A DNA stretch of 35,564 nucleotides. Origin: Pigoraptor vietnamica (Eukaryota; Opisthokonta; Filasterea). The notes beneath the pieces were generated by a model. That model ran no database searches. It had not been told where the DNA came from and saw nothing but the letters and a program-made list of their open reading frames with translations. The translations under genes were made by a program, and so were the position numbers. The DNA lies in the NCBI GenBank assembly GCA_943704525.1, contig CALSCQ010001940.1:1-35564 (forward strand). Direction: 5' to 3'. Positions within the stretch are counted from its first letter, which is position 1. Each line of letters starts with the position of its first letter. Shown here piece by piece: positions 7,291 to 17,390 of this stretch.

Positions 7291-7719
7291 AACGCACTTT
7301 TGTGCCAGGGCGATACTTCTGCGGCTTTGGAGGAAAGAGAGCGCATCTTCCAAGCTCATGTTTAATTTTTTCATCAAATAATGAATGACGATGGTGGAAG
7401 AGCGGCTAATACCTGCGGCACAATGCACGAGAACTGCATGACCGCCCTCGACACCCTCATCTATAAATCTATACGTCCTATCAAAATGTTGCGATATGTC
7501 TTCGCTAGGCATGTCATCGATCTTAATATTCAGCTGTTTGACGCCACTCCCGTGATTATAATTGGAGTATGGGTAAGCCAAATTCACAATGTATTTGATG
7601 TTGAGTTGGCGAATGAGATTGGTGTTCATGGCTGCATACATGTCGCTAATGTAAAAGTGCGATTCGCCGTTCTTGTTCACAAACTTTGCAATTGTATTGA
7701 TGGGTTGTTGTTGTGACAT
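7180..7719 (-). CDS. Dual-specificity protein phosphatase, 179 aa
   Basis: The active-site loop V-H-C-A-A-G-I-S-R-S-S-T (C-x5-R) follows a beta strand, with the general-acid region D-D-M-P-S-E-D about 30 residues earlier, as in small DUSPs that remove phosphate from Tyr and Ser/Thr. Before it lie the usual elements: Y-I-S-D-M-Y-A-A (23-30) and N-I-K-Y-I-V-N-L-A. After the loop come H-Y-L-M-K-K-L-N-M-S-L-E-D-A-L. Poxviruses, baculoviruses and giant viruses carry such enzymes, often against host kinase signalling or acting on RNA ends. The last 40 or so residues are encoded by the TTAGAC repeat cluster and do not look like native phosphatase sequence. Start: the ATG at 7719. It is divergent from the SNARE-like gene across an 82-base AT-rich spacer. 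Confidence 0.8.
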   Translation of the reverse strand: MSQQQPINTIAKFVNKNGESHFYISDMYAAMNTNLIRQLNIKYIVNLAYPYSNYNHGSGVKQLNIKIDDMPSEDISQHFDRTYRFIDEGVEGGHAVLVHCAAGISRSSTIVIHYLMKKLNMSLEDALSFLQSRRSIALAQKCVFRTRSNMGLIAYETVLDAVLYASNTVAHCSNTVRMH

Positions 7720-7801
7720 GTTGTTGTTGGATGTTGGTGATGCAATTGTGCTATTATAATGAAATATTTTTTAAAACTTTATTATAATAACACACGATAA
7801 A
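7720..7801. promoter_or_regulatory. AT-rich divergent promoter region
   Basis: The 82-base spacer between the phosphatase and SNARE-like start codons contains TTATAATGAAATATTTTTTAA and TTATTATAATAA, the only AT-rich DNA in this stretch. Divergent promoter use is inferred from position. Confidence 0.4.
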
Positions 7802-8218
7802 ATGAGCACTACTCAATTGATTGTTTATGGCGATGGGGTTGGCATGATCGACGAAATTGAAAACGACGACGATGAAAAAATGGAGGAAAGAAGGAGGAAA
7901 GAGGACATTGCCGAACTAGAGCGCGAACTGCGCGAACTGAAGGAAGCCTTTATACTTCTCAATGAGCATCTCGAGAGACAGAGTGAGAGCCTCAACACTA
8001 TTGAGGGCAATGTGAGCGATTCCAAAATATGCATTGTGTTTGCAAATGAAGCAGTCGCAAAGACCAATACCTACACAAACTACTTATGGTACACCACTGC
8101 AACGATATCGGCCATTGCAGTATCCGTGCCTCTCATTGTTTTTGGTATCAAGAGCACAAAGATGGCGAGCGGGCTTGGGGTCGGAATGTATGGCCTCAAG
8201 AAGCTCTTCAATTTCTGA
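7802..8218 (+). CDS. Syntaxin-like Qa-SNARE with C-terminal anchor, 138 aa
   Basis: Residues about 30-92 align without gaps to the t-SNARE helix of syntaxins. L-R-E-L-K-E-A-F (43-50) stands where syntaxin 1A has I-R-E-L-H-D-M-F. L-E-R-Q (57-60) stands for V-E-S-Q and puts the zero-layer glutamine at Gln60. I-E-G-N-V (67-71) stands for I-E-Y-N-V. A transmembrane helix (about 95-115) follows as in syntaxins, then a 23-residue tail ending K-K-L-F-N-F that ordinary tail-anchored SNAREs lack. The N-terminal Habc regulatory domain is absent, replaced by about 25 acidic residues. Known Qa-SNAREs join R- and Qb/Qc-SNAREs to fuse membranes. A form without Habc could be constitutively active or act as a decoy. 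The gene is intronless and AT-rich, among virus-type genes. Confidence 0.8.
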   Translation: MSTTQLIVYGDGVGMIDEIENDDDEKMEERRRKEDIAELERELRELKEAFILLNEHLERQSESLNTIEGNVSDSKICIVFANEAVAKTNTYTNYLWYTTATISAIAVSVPLIVFGIKSTKMASGLGVGMYGLKKLFNF

Positions 8219-8236
8219 CAACAACAACAACAACAC
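8217..8236 (+). repeat. (CAA)n run
   Basis: A short ACAACAACAACAAC run sits immediately after the SNARE-like stop codon. Confidence 0.7.
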
Positions 8237-8277
8237 CTCCCAAATCATTTATTTTCATTATTCCAATAATAATAAGC

Positions 8278-8605
8278 ATGCCATCAACGCGAAGTGGTGG
8301 TAGTTCGTCCTCCAAATCTCAATCTCAATCCCCCAAAACCGTAATCATAACGCTCATTGTATTTGCATTACTCACTGTTGGCGTCTACTTTCTCATTAAC
8401 AAATTTGTAGGCAAGGGGTTTGTATTGCCCAGCGCAGTCAATCCCTTCTTCACATGTCCCATTCCCTGCTATACTGGCGTGCAATGCAATGTACCTGTCC
8501 CCACCTATTGGCGTTTCATGTTCGGCAGGGTACATTATGGAGTTTGACAACACGAAACTGCCGGCCGACTGTTACGTGTGTAAGGAGAATAAACCAGAGC
8601 AATAA
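8278..8605 (+). pseudogene. Small single-pass membrane protein with cysteine ectodomain
   Basis: The ATG at 8278 opens a serine-rich N-terminus (S-G-G-S-S-S-S-K-S-Q-S-Q-S) followed by a clear membrane helix (T-V-I-I-T-L-I-V-F-A-L-L-T-V-G-V-Y-F) and a juxtamembrane basic stretch. The ectodomain carries paired cysteines (F-T-C-P-I-P-C). The coding signal extends to 8605 and reads as broken at about one place. The layout matches the other N-terminally anchored cysteine proteins in this window. Probably a virion or host-membrane protein. No named family. Confidence 0.55.
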
Positions 8606-8656
8606 ATTAATAATTCAATATAATACAGTTTGAGTTGAGTTGAGTTTTTGTTGACC

Positions 8657-8845
8657 ATGTATTACTTTATTGGCGAACTTATAAGAAGTACGGTGTTAGA
8701 AGTTGTAAAAACAATTATTCTTGACAAATTCTGGAGGCATGACGTTGATATGGAGGCGAGTCGCAAAGGTGGAGGTGGAGACATATTCATTATCGAGGAG
8801 GACGCGGACGGTGAAGAAGATGTCGTGACCATTGATGTTTTATGA
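8657..8845 (+). CDS. Small acidic-tailed protein, 62 aa
   Basis: I chose the ATG at 8657; the long frame opens three codons earlier without an ATG. The N-terminal half is an amphipathic or weakly hydrophobic helix (M-Y-Y-F-I-G-E-L-I-R-S-T-V-L-E-V-V). The C-terminal half is glycine-rich and then very acidic (E-E-D-A-D-G-E-E-D). No family is recognised. The only support is its place in a compact gene row and the clean spacing, so it could be a chance frame. Confidence 0.35.
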   Translation: MYYFIGELIRSTVLEVVKTIILDKFWRHDVDMEASRKGGGGDIFIIEEDADGEEDVVTIDVL

Positions 8846-8897
8846 TGCTCTTATTCATTTAAGAACGAGTGTGTAAGTAATGCTGCGATCTCGCAAT

Positions 8898-8911
8898 ATG
8901 ATCACGTGACC
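8898..8911. repeat. Left copy of a 14-base inverted repeat containing CACGTG
   Basis: ATGATCACGTGACC here is the reverse complement of GGTCACGTGATCAT at 10053-10066. The pair encloses the zinc-ribbon gene and its upstream open frame. The right copy lies about 90 bases before the host receptor-kinase gene. Confidence 0.55.
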
Positions 8912-8912
8912 A

Positions 8913-9743
8913 TCACATATTCACATATTCTTTAATAAGTTGCAACGCATCTCTATTATTGGCAATTTCTTTCCCCATCACAAAAGTGTGTTGTTCACTT
9001 GTACAGTTGGCTTTACATTTTGGGCATATGGTATAGAGGTAGCCCTCATATTCTAAACAATCTATACAATGATATGAATTTTTAAACCCAATATCAACAT
9101 AGTCCACATCACAATCACAATCCCCACATATACAGTAAAATTCAATATCGAATCTCATCTCTTTTTCGTCGAAATGGATGGCGCGTCTCCCGCTTTTCCA
9201 TCGTTCAAATTTTGGACCATATTTGATTGCATACCGTTTAATATGTTCATAAAAATCATACTTTTCATATTTCTTGAAAACATATTCGAGAAATTCTACG
9301 CGACTACTTTTACATACATCCCATAGTTTGACCTCATGATCCCAATATTGTAAAATTTTCACAAAAGTTGGAAAGAATGTGATAGGATTATAATGATAGA
9401 TGGAGATGAGAAGGTCATTATAAAACATTTCAGATTGTTGATTTTTGCAACACATTTGATAGATTGGCTCGAAATTGTGTGGCCGATAGGCAAGGGGATA
9501 GAGAAGAATGGTATGGCAATAGCACTTTTCGAGCTTTGTATACAATTCTGAACTTGTGCGTATATATTCTGCAAAGTGTGGAGAGGCCACACAAATCCTA
9601 TCCCAGTTCCTATACATAAAGAACGTGAGCGCCATCTCAATTTGAGATACATGTGTGGTAACAAAATCAACCAAAAACTCCATCATTTTTGGCGAAGGGA
9701 AATTGGCTAAACATTTTCTCGCATCTTGTAGCTGCATCTTCAT
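8913..9743 (-). CDS. Hypothetical protein with C-terminal zinc ribbon
   Basis: I took the ATG at 9743 as start; the frame is open 11 codons further without ATG. The first 190 residues are helical with many aromatic residues and no membrane segment (for example E-M-A-L-T-F-F-M-Y-R-N-W). They are laid out like the helical repeat proteins of amoeba giant viruses, but no clear ankyrin or F-box consensus is present. The last 75 residues have two zinc-binding clusters: C-I-C-G-D-C-D-C, and later C-I-D-C plus C-P-K-C-x-x-x-C. The preceding frame on the same strand ends where this one begins, so the two may be parts of one ancestral gene. Function unknown. Confidence 0.55.
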   Translation of the reverse strand: MKMQLQDARKCLANFPSPKMMEFLVDFVTTHVSQIEMALTFFMYRNWDRICVASPHFAEYIRTSSELYTKLEKCYCHTILLYPLAYRPHNFEPIYQMCCKNQQSEMFYNDLLISIYHYNPITFFPTFVKILQYWDHEVKLWDVCKSSRVEFLEYVFKKYEKYDFYEHIKRYAIKYGPKFERWKSGRRAIHFDEKEMRFDIEFYCICGDCDCDVDYVDIGFKNSYHCIDCLEYEGYLYTICPKCKANCTSEQHTFVMGKEIANNRDALQLIKEYVNM

Positions 9744-9961
9744 CAACAAAGACGTGCATTGTGAATAAGTGACCAATTAATAAAAAGCTCCAATATCTCA
9801 ATGTTATTATTGAATTTGTTGGGGTTCAGCCTCTTAACTTCGGACTCAAAGGAGGTGTAGTCATCGTACTGTATCACTTCATAATTGCGGAAAATGGATA
9901 CTTGGGGGAATATAATAGTATCACCATTGTAATCCTCTATTGTTTGGTACTTACTCACCAT
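9743..9961 (-). CDS. Short open frame upstream of the zinc-ribbon gene, 72 aa
   Basis: It starts with ATG (M-V-S-K-Y-Q-T-I-E-D-Y) and has a beta-rich N-terminus and a helical end (I-E-I-L-E-L-F-I-N-W-S-L-I-H). Its style (aromatic, AT-rich, helical ending) matches the following frame, with which it touches. It may be the N-terminal part of the same ancestral protein. No domain is recognised. Confidence 0.4.
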   Translation of the reverse strand: MVSKYQTIEDYNGDTIIFPQVSIFRNYEVIQYDDYTSFESEVKRLNPNKFNNNIEILELFINWSLIHNARLC

Positions 9962-10052
9962 TTACTGATTTCCATCATGTTTGATGCGTTTGTTTAAGTA
10001 TGGTAAATAAAATAATTCTATAATTATGTCGAGATCTCGCTAAGTATAATCC

Positions 10053-10066
10053 GGTCACGTGATCAT
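10053..10066. repeat. Right copy of the 14-base inverted repeat
   Basis: GGTCACGTGATCAT is the reverse complement of 8898-8911. It also contains the E-box CACGTG and lies in the spacer where AT-rich virus-type DNA changes to GC-rich host DNA. Confidence 0.55.
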
Positions 10067-10151
10067 GCCCACCCGCTAAAATTTCCAAATCGAGGTTTAC
10101 GCACGTGGCCCATTCCCGAAAAGGAAGAGAAATGAGAGAACTCTGAGAGAG

Positions 10152-13100
10152 ATGAGAGATGCCCGCCGCAACCCTCTTTGCACAACCCGGAGTAATCAAC
10201 CTGCGAACATGCTCGAGTCCAGCACGATGGGGCGCAGTACTCTGACTGAGATTTCGCTCAGGGCGTTTCTCACCATTGCCGCGGTCGGTGTGTTTGCCCT
10301 CGTGACGCCGCCGTCTAGCTTTCCCACTGCCGACGGAGCGGCTCCCTCCGTCGGTGGCGGAGGTAATGCGCTCCTTTTCAACAACAATTTCGAGTGGTTA
10401 TATATGACTTCCACGGGCAACGAGACGGCCGTCACGAACTTTCCGTCGGATGCGATTACAATCGAGTATTGGTGCAAGTACGTATCTGTCTCCGGCAATC
10501 GAGTGGTAGATGAGAGTGCAAGTAGGACGTCTTTCACTTCTTCGACCTGAAGTCAGAACTGCTGCAGGCATCCATCCCATCGACTGATTGTCCAGGCCTT
10601 AACTGACTTTGAGAACTAGTTATACTCTGACGTCCTACATTGAACTCATGTGCTGTTGGCTGCGGGCCCGACATCAGGTACATCAACGATTTCATGTTCC
10701 GGTCTCGACGGGGCTACAGTGTCATCTCGTACGCAAGTGACGTGGTGGCAAGGGACGGGACGACCCGTTTTGACGACAATGCGATCGCCTGGTCCACTTT
10801 TAGCCCGACGATGGTCTACCTTCTCTCGTCCGCCATTGAAGGACACTACTTTGCCTTCAATGGACCCACCCTCGACTATGACGCCTGGCACCACTGGGGT
10901 CGGTGTCAGATGTGTCCGGCGTTTGCACTCTCAATGTATTGCATCCTGCGTAGAGGTCTTCACTGACGTTTTCATCGGTTGGGATGTGATTACAGTGCCG
11001 GTGTTAACGCGTCGAATTCGGTTCGTACACAGCATTATCGTACAACAACTCCAATGGCTTCGTTGGCGTGTACTATGACGGCGTCGCAATGCTCGAAACG
11101 ACGAGCGCTGATCTCGCGCACATCAAGGTGCCCTCAACGGGTGCGTTTATTATCGGACAGGAGCAGGACACAATGTTTGGAGGTACGCGGGAGAGCCCTA
11201 GAATGAGTGTCGACATTTGGTCCGTGACTTTACCCGCACCACAACAGCGCATGCACACGAGGATGCTCCCGCTGACCGGCGTTTCGGGCGTCATCCAATT
11301 GCTCCCACTTCTCTTTCTTGCAGGCTTCGATCCTACGCAGGCATTTGTGGGAATGTTGGACGACCTTCGCATTTGGAGCACGGCGCGCACCGGGCAAGAG
11401 ATTGCCGCGAGTAAGGATGAAATTTTAGTCGGGAACGAGGCGCACCTCTGGGGCTACTGGGATTTTGACGAGGGCCAGGGTGACTGGGCGTGAGTTTCAT
11501 TTCAGTGATATTTTTTTTTGTTTCCCTTCTTCGTTGTTAGTTTCACTATCTACTTGCGAAGAGCGTTTCTTTGTGTCTTGTTTGTTTCCCGTACGCACAT
11601 CTTAAAGCGCCCTCCCCCCTCCTTATCGACGCCTAAGGTACAACAAAGTCGATAGGGCTCGTAACGCTCTGCATCTCGGAGCTCCCTCGACCTCCACGGA
11701 CAGTTGCTCTTCGACTTCGGTAGATAGCAAGCCGCTGTGGATGCGATCGACCGCCCCCATTTCAGGCCGCGGCGACACGATCGCCCTCGTGAACAGGCAG
11801 CAGCTCACGCCGGACGCCGGTTACTCTTGCGCCTCCCGGAGTTAATGTGACGATGGGCAACATCTCCGGGTCCAACTGCTCTGGCAGTGTCCAGTTTTTC
11901 AAAGACCCCCTTGGGCTTACCGCGCTTTCTGCCGGCGAGGCGCTCTTCTTGAACAATACGGCCTATCTCTCCATCACTGACGGGGCGTTCTCGGGGTGCG
12001 ACGTCTCCTATTCAGCGACGCGAGATGCGAGCGCCACAGGCATGCTGCGCGTGCGAACGAACACGGCACCCGTGGCAAGGGATCTGACGCTGACGGCGAA
12101 AGAGGACAACCCCGTCTCCATCGGTCTCAGCGGCTCTGATGGTGAAAACGAGCCAATCAAGTCGGTCGTGATCACGTCGCCTCCCGCAAAGGGGCACCTG
12201 TATGCCGTAAGTGCGAACCGATTTCTTATGGTTGGGGTATTACGTGCCCTCGTTCTGTTGTGGCGCGCGCTTGCATGCGTCCCGGCGCTGACAGTTCACC
12301 ATGTGCACTTCACTTTGCCGATCCGCATCAGAAGGTGACTGCACTCTGTTGACGCCGCAGCTCAACAACGACTACTCTCTCGCCTTCCCGATCCTCGCGG
12401 CCAACACAACTCTCCCGTCGCTTGGGGGTGGCGTCCAGTTCTTTCCGCTGTCGAACGACAACGGCGCGCCGTATACATCCTTCACATACGCCGTGACGGA
12501 CTGGTCGGGGGCGGTCTCTTCCCCAGCGACAGTCACTATCAACGTCGAAGCGGTCGATGACCTTCCGTTCGCCACGAGCAACCCGCACTCGCTCGAGTTT
12601 GAGTCTGGCAACGAACTCTTAGTGTCCGGATTGGCGCTCAACGGCACGTTTACGCTCTCGTTCCACATTCGCATTCGGCAGGCACCTGCGAATCTATGTA
12701 ACGTCTTTGTTACGCAGCCGGATGCTCAGTATGCGCTCGATTACCTCGCTTCCGGCACCCTGCGCCTCCTCGCAGCCGGAAAACATGTCGCCAATGCATC
12801 GCTTCTCGCTGGTGACAAGTGGCACCATGTCGCGGTTTCAGTCGATGCGACGTCGTTTACGATCTTCGTTGATGGGGTTCCGAGGCTCTCTGCGACGCAC
12901 CCGACAAACGACACACACGTTTCATCGCATCTTCTTGTTGGGGGCACTTATGGGGGGACGCCGGGCTTCAGTGGAACATTTGATGAGGTGAGATCAAGCG
13001 CGGTCGAGCGGTCGATTCGTCACACCGTTCATCGACTAACAAACCGTTTTCCTTCGCTTTGCTCTTTCTTCCTAACTGCTTTCGCCAATTTCAGCTGGCG

Positions 13101-16100
13101 GTCTACGGCACTGCCACATGTTCGCAAGCACAGGCCGTCGCTCTCATGAAAGCGAAGCCTGTTTGGGGCGCAACAGGCCTGGTTGCCTTTTTCCCCTTTG
13201 ACGAGGGCATCGGGCTCACATCCGCGTGCGTCGCGATGACGGGGACATGTACGGGAACGGCGCACTTGGGAGGTGGCGACCCTGGTGCGTGTCGCATTTC
13301 TGTTGGCACTCGTGGAATTCACATTACGTGTGCGGAGCATGGCAGTCTAAGTGCTCGCCGGTCCGCGCCGTCTCACAACATAGTCTGTATACCTCTTGCG
13401 CGCAGCGGATGCGGCAAAGCTGCCCGCGTGGTCCGATGCGCCCTTGGACGTAGAGGTTGCGCTGAATGTAACGTATCCGCTCTTCAACGAGGATTTCACG
13501 AACGAGGACACACCGGTATGTATTTCATGTTTCGTGCCACTGGTGCCTGGCTCGTAGTATTGTCCTGTCAATGTTTGCCATCCCACACTCGATTGGTCAC
13601 CGCGCCTCGTCTACATTCACCACAGATCGTCATCACTCTCAGTTCCCACGACGTGGACACCCCTGTGGACGTCATGGGTACGCTCCTCCTCACCGCGCCG
13701 TCGAAGGGTACTCTGTACCAGTACGATGAGAGTGCTCCCGACAAGCGGGGCCCGGTTCTGGAGCCGTACATTTTCTGGCAGGAGACCCTTCAACCCGTGA
13801 CGCTGTACGGATACAAGGTTGCGTCGATGCCGGGAAACGTCGCGTGCTGCAACGAAACGGCGTTCTTCTCGCAAGATTCGAACGCGAAATTGTCGTTGCA
13901 GTGCCAATGGTGCGAACGCGCGGACCCGATGCTTTGCGTTGGTACGCAATATTCGGTCGCAACCTACGGCGTCTTTAGTCTCCTGCGCAACGGCGGCAAG
14001 CCTGTGGCCTACAACCCGAATCTTGTGAACAAGGGGTATGGAAATCGTGAATTGTCTTATTCGCCTTCCACCACCGCCGACACGCCGGCTGGCGGCGTCC
14101 GCGACTGCATCTTTGCGCCGAAATCGTACTCGCTTCGGAATCCTTTCAACTGGACGTGCACAAACGGCGAGAATGACTTCTTCGATGTCGGGTTTGAGAA
14201 GGCGCTGTATTTGACCGGGGCAACTATCTACGAGAACTTCAATCCCGGCGCGACTGTGAAGGTCCTCGCACGCCGCTCTGCGTCGAACGACTGGGTGCCG
14301 GTTTGGTCGGGTGCGGCGCGGACGGACTGGTACGACAGCACGGGAGCGTACATTTCGGGCGTTTACAACGTGTTCGAGCCCGGTATCTGCAGCACCACCT
14401 TCAACGTCACGGCCCTACGGTTTGAGCGCGCCAACCACCTAATCCCGTCCTGTGAGTGTTTGAGGCAGCCCGGTAATTGCTATGTGTCTTCTCATTGTTG
14501 CTTGCCTTTCTTTACGCGCTGCAGGGAACGAGGTCGAAGCAGTCGCAATGACCGGCACCGATGCGCTCAGAAGCGGCGCGGTGACGGATCCCCATCGACG
14601 CGTCGTCTACGTCCCCTTTGCCAACGTCAATGGCGACGACTCGCTCACATACACGGCGTCCGATTGTCTCTTCGATAGGGCTCGTGAGGCCCCCGCCGGT
14701 ACCCGCAGGATCTCTATCGCGGCCGTGAACGACCTACCCGTGCCTCCGGAAGTGCCCATCACTGCGAGCCTATTGGTTGGCACTTCGACGTCCATTACTC
14801 TCGTCGCAATTGACGTGGATGGGAACGAAACGCTGACGTTCCGCCTTGTCGGGCCGCCCGTCCTCGGATCGCTGTCGCGCGATGGGGAGGCATTTGATTC
14901 GGGAACCGTCGTTGCAAACGGCGCGACGGCGGAGCTGGTCGTCGTGTACGCATCAGCCAAGTGCGGAACGGACACCTTCTCGTACACGGCCGCCGATGCG
15001 GTTGGGCGGTCGGCCCCCATGCGCGTTGTCGTTACGGCAGCGTGCGACAGCCATTGTGAGCAGTGTGCTTGCGCTTTTTGACATGGGTTTATGCGTGTCT
15101 GTGTACGCGTGTGTGCGTGTGTTGTATTACGTCTGCGTGTTTGTATGTCATTTGAGGTTCTTGTGAGACTTCTGTTCGAGCTAGCCTGATGAAATGTTTT
15201 TCTGCGCTCGCAGATTCCGGCTCTGGCGTCAGCCTCGCCGTCGTTCTCCCTGCCGTGATCGTGCCTTCGCTTGCAATCGCCATAGTTGCCGTGTTAATGT
15301 GGCAGCGACTTGCTCGCGAGCGGCGCGCAGCGCACAAGGCTTCTCACGAGCGTTTTCTCGCCCACTTTCGGCAGCCCTCAGTGCAGAACAAGTTCTCCCT
15401 ACTCGAAGTGTCTCACGGCGACATCGACCTTATGGAGCCGCTCGGCCAGGGAGAGTTTGGGACTGTGCGAAAGGCGTTGCTGATGGCGTGGGGACGGCGT
15501 CGCGTGTGCGCTGCCAAGGTGCTCAGGGATGGCTCAACGTTCTCCGATCGCGTCGCTTTCATGGACGAAGCAGAGGTCATGAGCGGGCTTCAGGCGCACC
15601 CAAACGTCATTTCGCTTGTGGGCGTGGCCGTGGACCAGGAACCGATGGTCATACTCCTCGAGTTTGCGCCGTATGGCAGCATGCGCTCGTTCGTTCAGGC
15701 GATTCCGCGACACCGTCGCACAACTACGAACACGCATTACCTACTACTGGGATTTACGTTGCATATTGCCCGTGGGATGGAGTACCTGGTGTCTATCAGG
15801 ATTGTGTGAGTGGCAAGCGTGACTTGTCTGTCTGTTATTTTTATTGGGCGCCTCAACCTATCTCTAGTACGCGCGTGTGCGTTTGTCTTTTTCCTTTATT
15901 GGACACCTCACGACTACCTCAACCGTCGCAGGCACCGCGATCTTGCCGCGAGGAACGTCTTGATTGGCCAGGACTCTTTTGGAGAGTACGTTGCGAAGCT
16001 CGCTGACTTTGGACTGTCGCGCAATACCGCGCCTGGTGCCGAGTACTACCGTAGCCGGCGGTGGAAGGAGTGCCTCCCGCTCCGATGGATGGCGCCCGAG

Positions 16101-16944
16101 GTTCTTGGAACGAGCAAGTTTAGCGAGAAAACGGACGTGTGAGTTTGCGTGCACCAGTGCGACATGTTACAGTGCGCTGAGATCTATCGTCTCCCCTGTC
16201 CAGGTGGTCGTACGGCGTATGCATATGGGAATGTTTCTCCTTCGGTCGGGTCCCCTACGGTATGTCTCCACGTGTAGCCTTGTGATCAAGTGCAAAAATC
16301 ATCCCATGTGCTTTTTTTTGCAAACGCAGAGGGCATTTCGTTGATCGAACTGCCCGGCCACATTCGCAATGGCCATCGCCTCGAGTGCCCGTCGCTCTGC
16401 CCCGAGCAGCTCGTAGCGCTTCTGTTGCGATGTTGGGACGCCGTTCCGGACGCTTGACCATCGTTTTCCGAGATTGTGTCGCTCACGGCAACGTTATCGA
16501 GCCAGCGGTCCGCAGGGCCACCCACAACCGGCAATACGCCCGTGCCAAAGCGAACAGCGACTACAATGACACTTGAACTTGAACACATCTCGACGGTCGC
16601 AGTGGTTGAAGAATCGTCGGTCGAGAAATCTGATCGCGACCGGCTCCCCGTACCAAAAAAGGCGGGAACGTACCTCGATCTGCTACAGCCCGACACATCG
16701 CACGTGTGAGGAGTTGTTCTACTCGCCTCGACCCACAACTTTGCGTGCCGTGCCGTGTTCTTCCCAATAATTATTATTTTCAAACCGTAGTATGTACGGG
16801 CACATTGTTACCACGGCGTGCATCAGGGACTATGAAATGCTAGTGGGCGTGCCGCGTCTGTTCCAAGCGCTGGTGCCACACTTGGCCGCGAAGGCAATAG
16901 ACGTAAGCTTGCTGAGCCCACGCCTGCCCAGCATTAAACCATGA
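10152..16944 (+). CDS. Host receptor-type tyrosine kinase with LamG and Ig/cadherin-like domains, about 16 exons
   Basis: Exons I infer: 10152-10477, 10678-10898, 11033-11182, 11324-11489, 11638-~11780, ~11780-12206, 12361-12987, 13095-13284, 13406-13515, 13626-14451, 14525-15055, 15214-15805, 15932-16138, 16204-16259, 16330-16708 and 16791-16944. All introns are GT-AG with agreeing phases. Domains in order: signal peptide (M-G-R-S start at 10227 fits best), LamG, cadherin/Ig-like repeats, second LamG, a galactose-binding-like domain (Y-E-N-F-N-P-G), another Ig-like pair, a membrane helix (exon 12), then the kinase with G-Q-G-E-F-G, A-A-K-V-L, V-H-R-D-L-A-A-R-N, D-F-G-L-S and L-R-W-M-A-P-E. 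Two oddities: the frame slips near 11.78-11.84 kb (small intron, error or mutation), and an in-frame TGA (16455-16457) replaces the conserved Arg of D-A-R-P-S-F. It may be a recent pseudogene or contain sequencing errors. Confidence 0.8.
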
Positions 16945-17390
16945 AGCCGCCACTGAAAAAATCGAGCATGCTCACTGCGTGCTTGCAACACTCGACTGCA
17001 GCGCACGAACGAGCGGGTCGTTGGGTCCGTGCGTCAATAGCATGATAGATTACCCCGCCTGGCTCGCTGGCTGTGGGTTAGGGGGGCGATCGGGGGTAGG
17101 CTGTCTGACGTCCGAAGTGCGCCAGTACTTGCTAAATTTATTTAGTTCAGTCTCCGCACTGTCACGTGTCATCACGTGCTTTACTGTCTTGGAAATTCAC
17201 ATGTTACCTTCCATCAAATGAAAAATCAAATCGATATTTGACATGTTCAGACACTGAGTACACTGAATTCCACTTTTACGGCGGCACGTCAGAGGGAGGC
17301 CGAATGTGACTGTTAATATAATACAAAGTTGGCAAAATTTATTTTTCATATATACATACATACATACAATATTGTACATAGATAGGAGTA
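16945..17390. other. Gap between host kinase and virus-type block
   Basis: No supported gene. The left half is GC-rich host DNA and the right half AT-rich. GTCACGTG and ATCACGTG lie close together at 17161-17178. A partial copy of the GGAAATT...CATGTTAC repeat lies at about 17188-17250. Just before the next gene is a (CATA)n-like run (about 17350-17368). The left edge of this virus-type block is probably here. Confidence 0.5.
17188..17250 (+). repeat. Partial, degenerate copy of the GTGACATTGG/CATGTTAC repeat
   Basis: CTTGGAAATTCACATGTTACC and, 30 bases on, GATATTTGACATGTTCAG resemble the repeat units at 23454-23587. The match is short and partial, but both halves appear in the same order. 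Confidence 0.4.

Noticed and set aside
13059-14678. A 539-codon continuous frame
   Set aside because: It spans several exons plus read-through introns of the host kinase gene; GT-AG junctions with agreeing phases explain it better than one exon.
17074-17086. Telomere-like GGGTTAGGGGGG
   Set aside because: A single unit without tandem copies; not an interstitial telomere.
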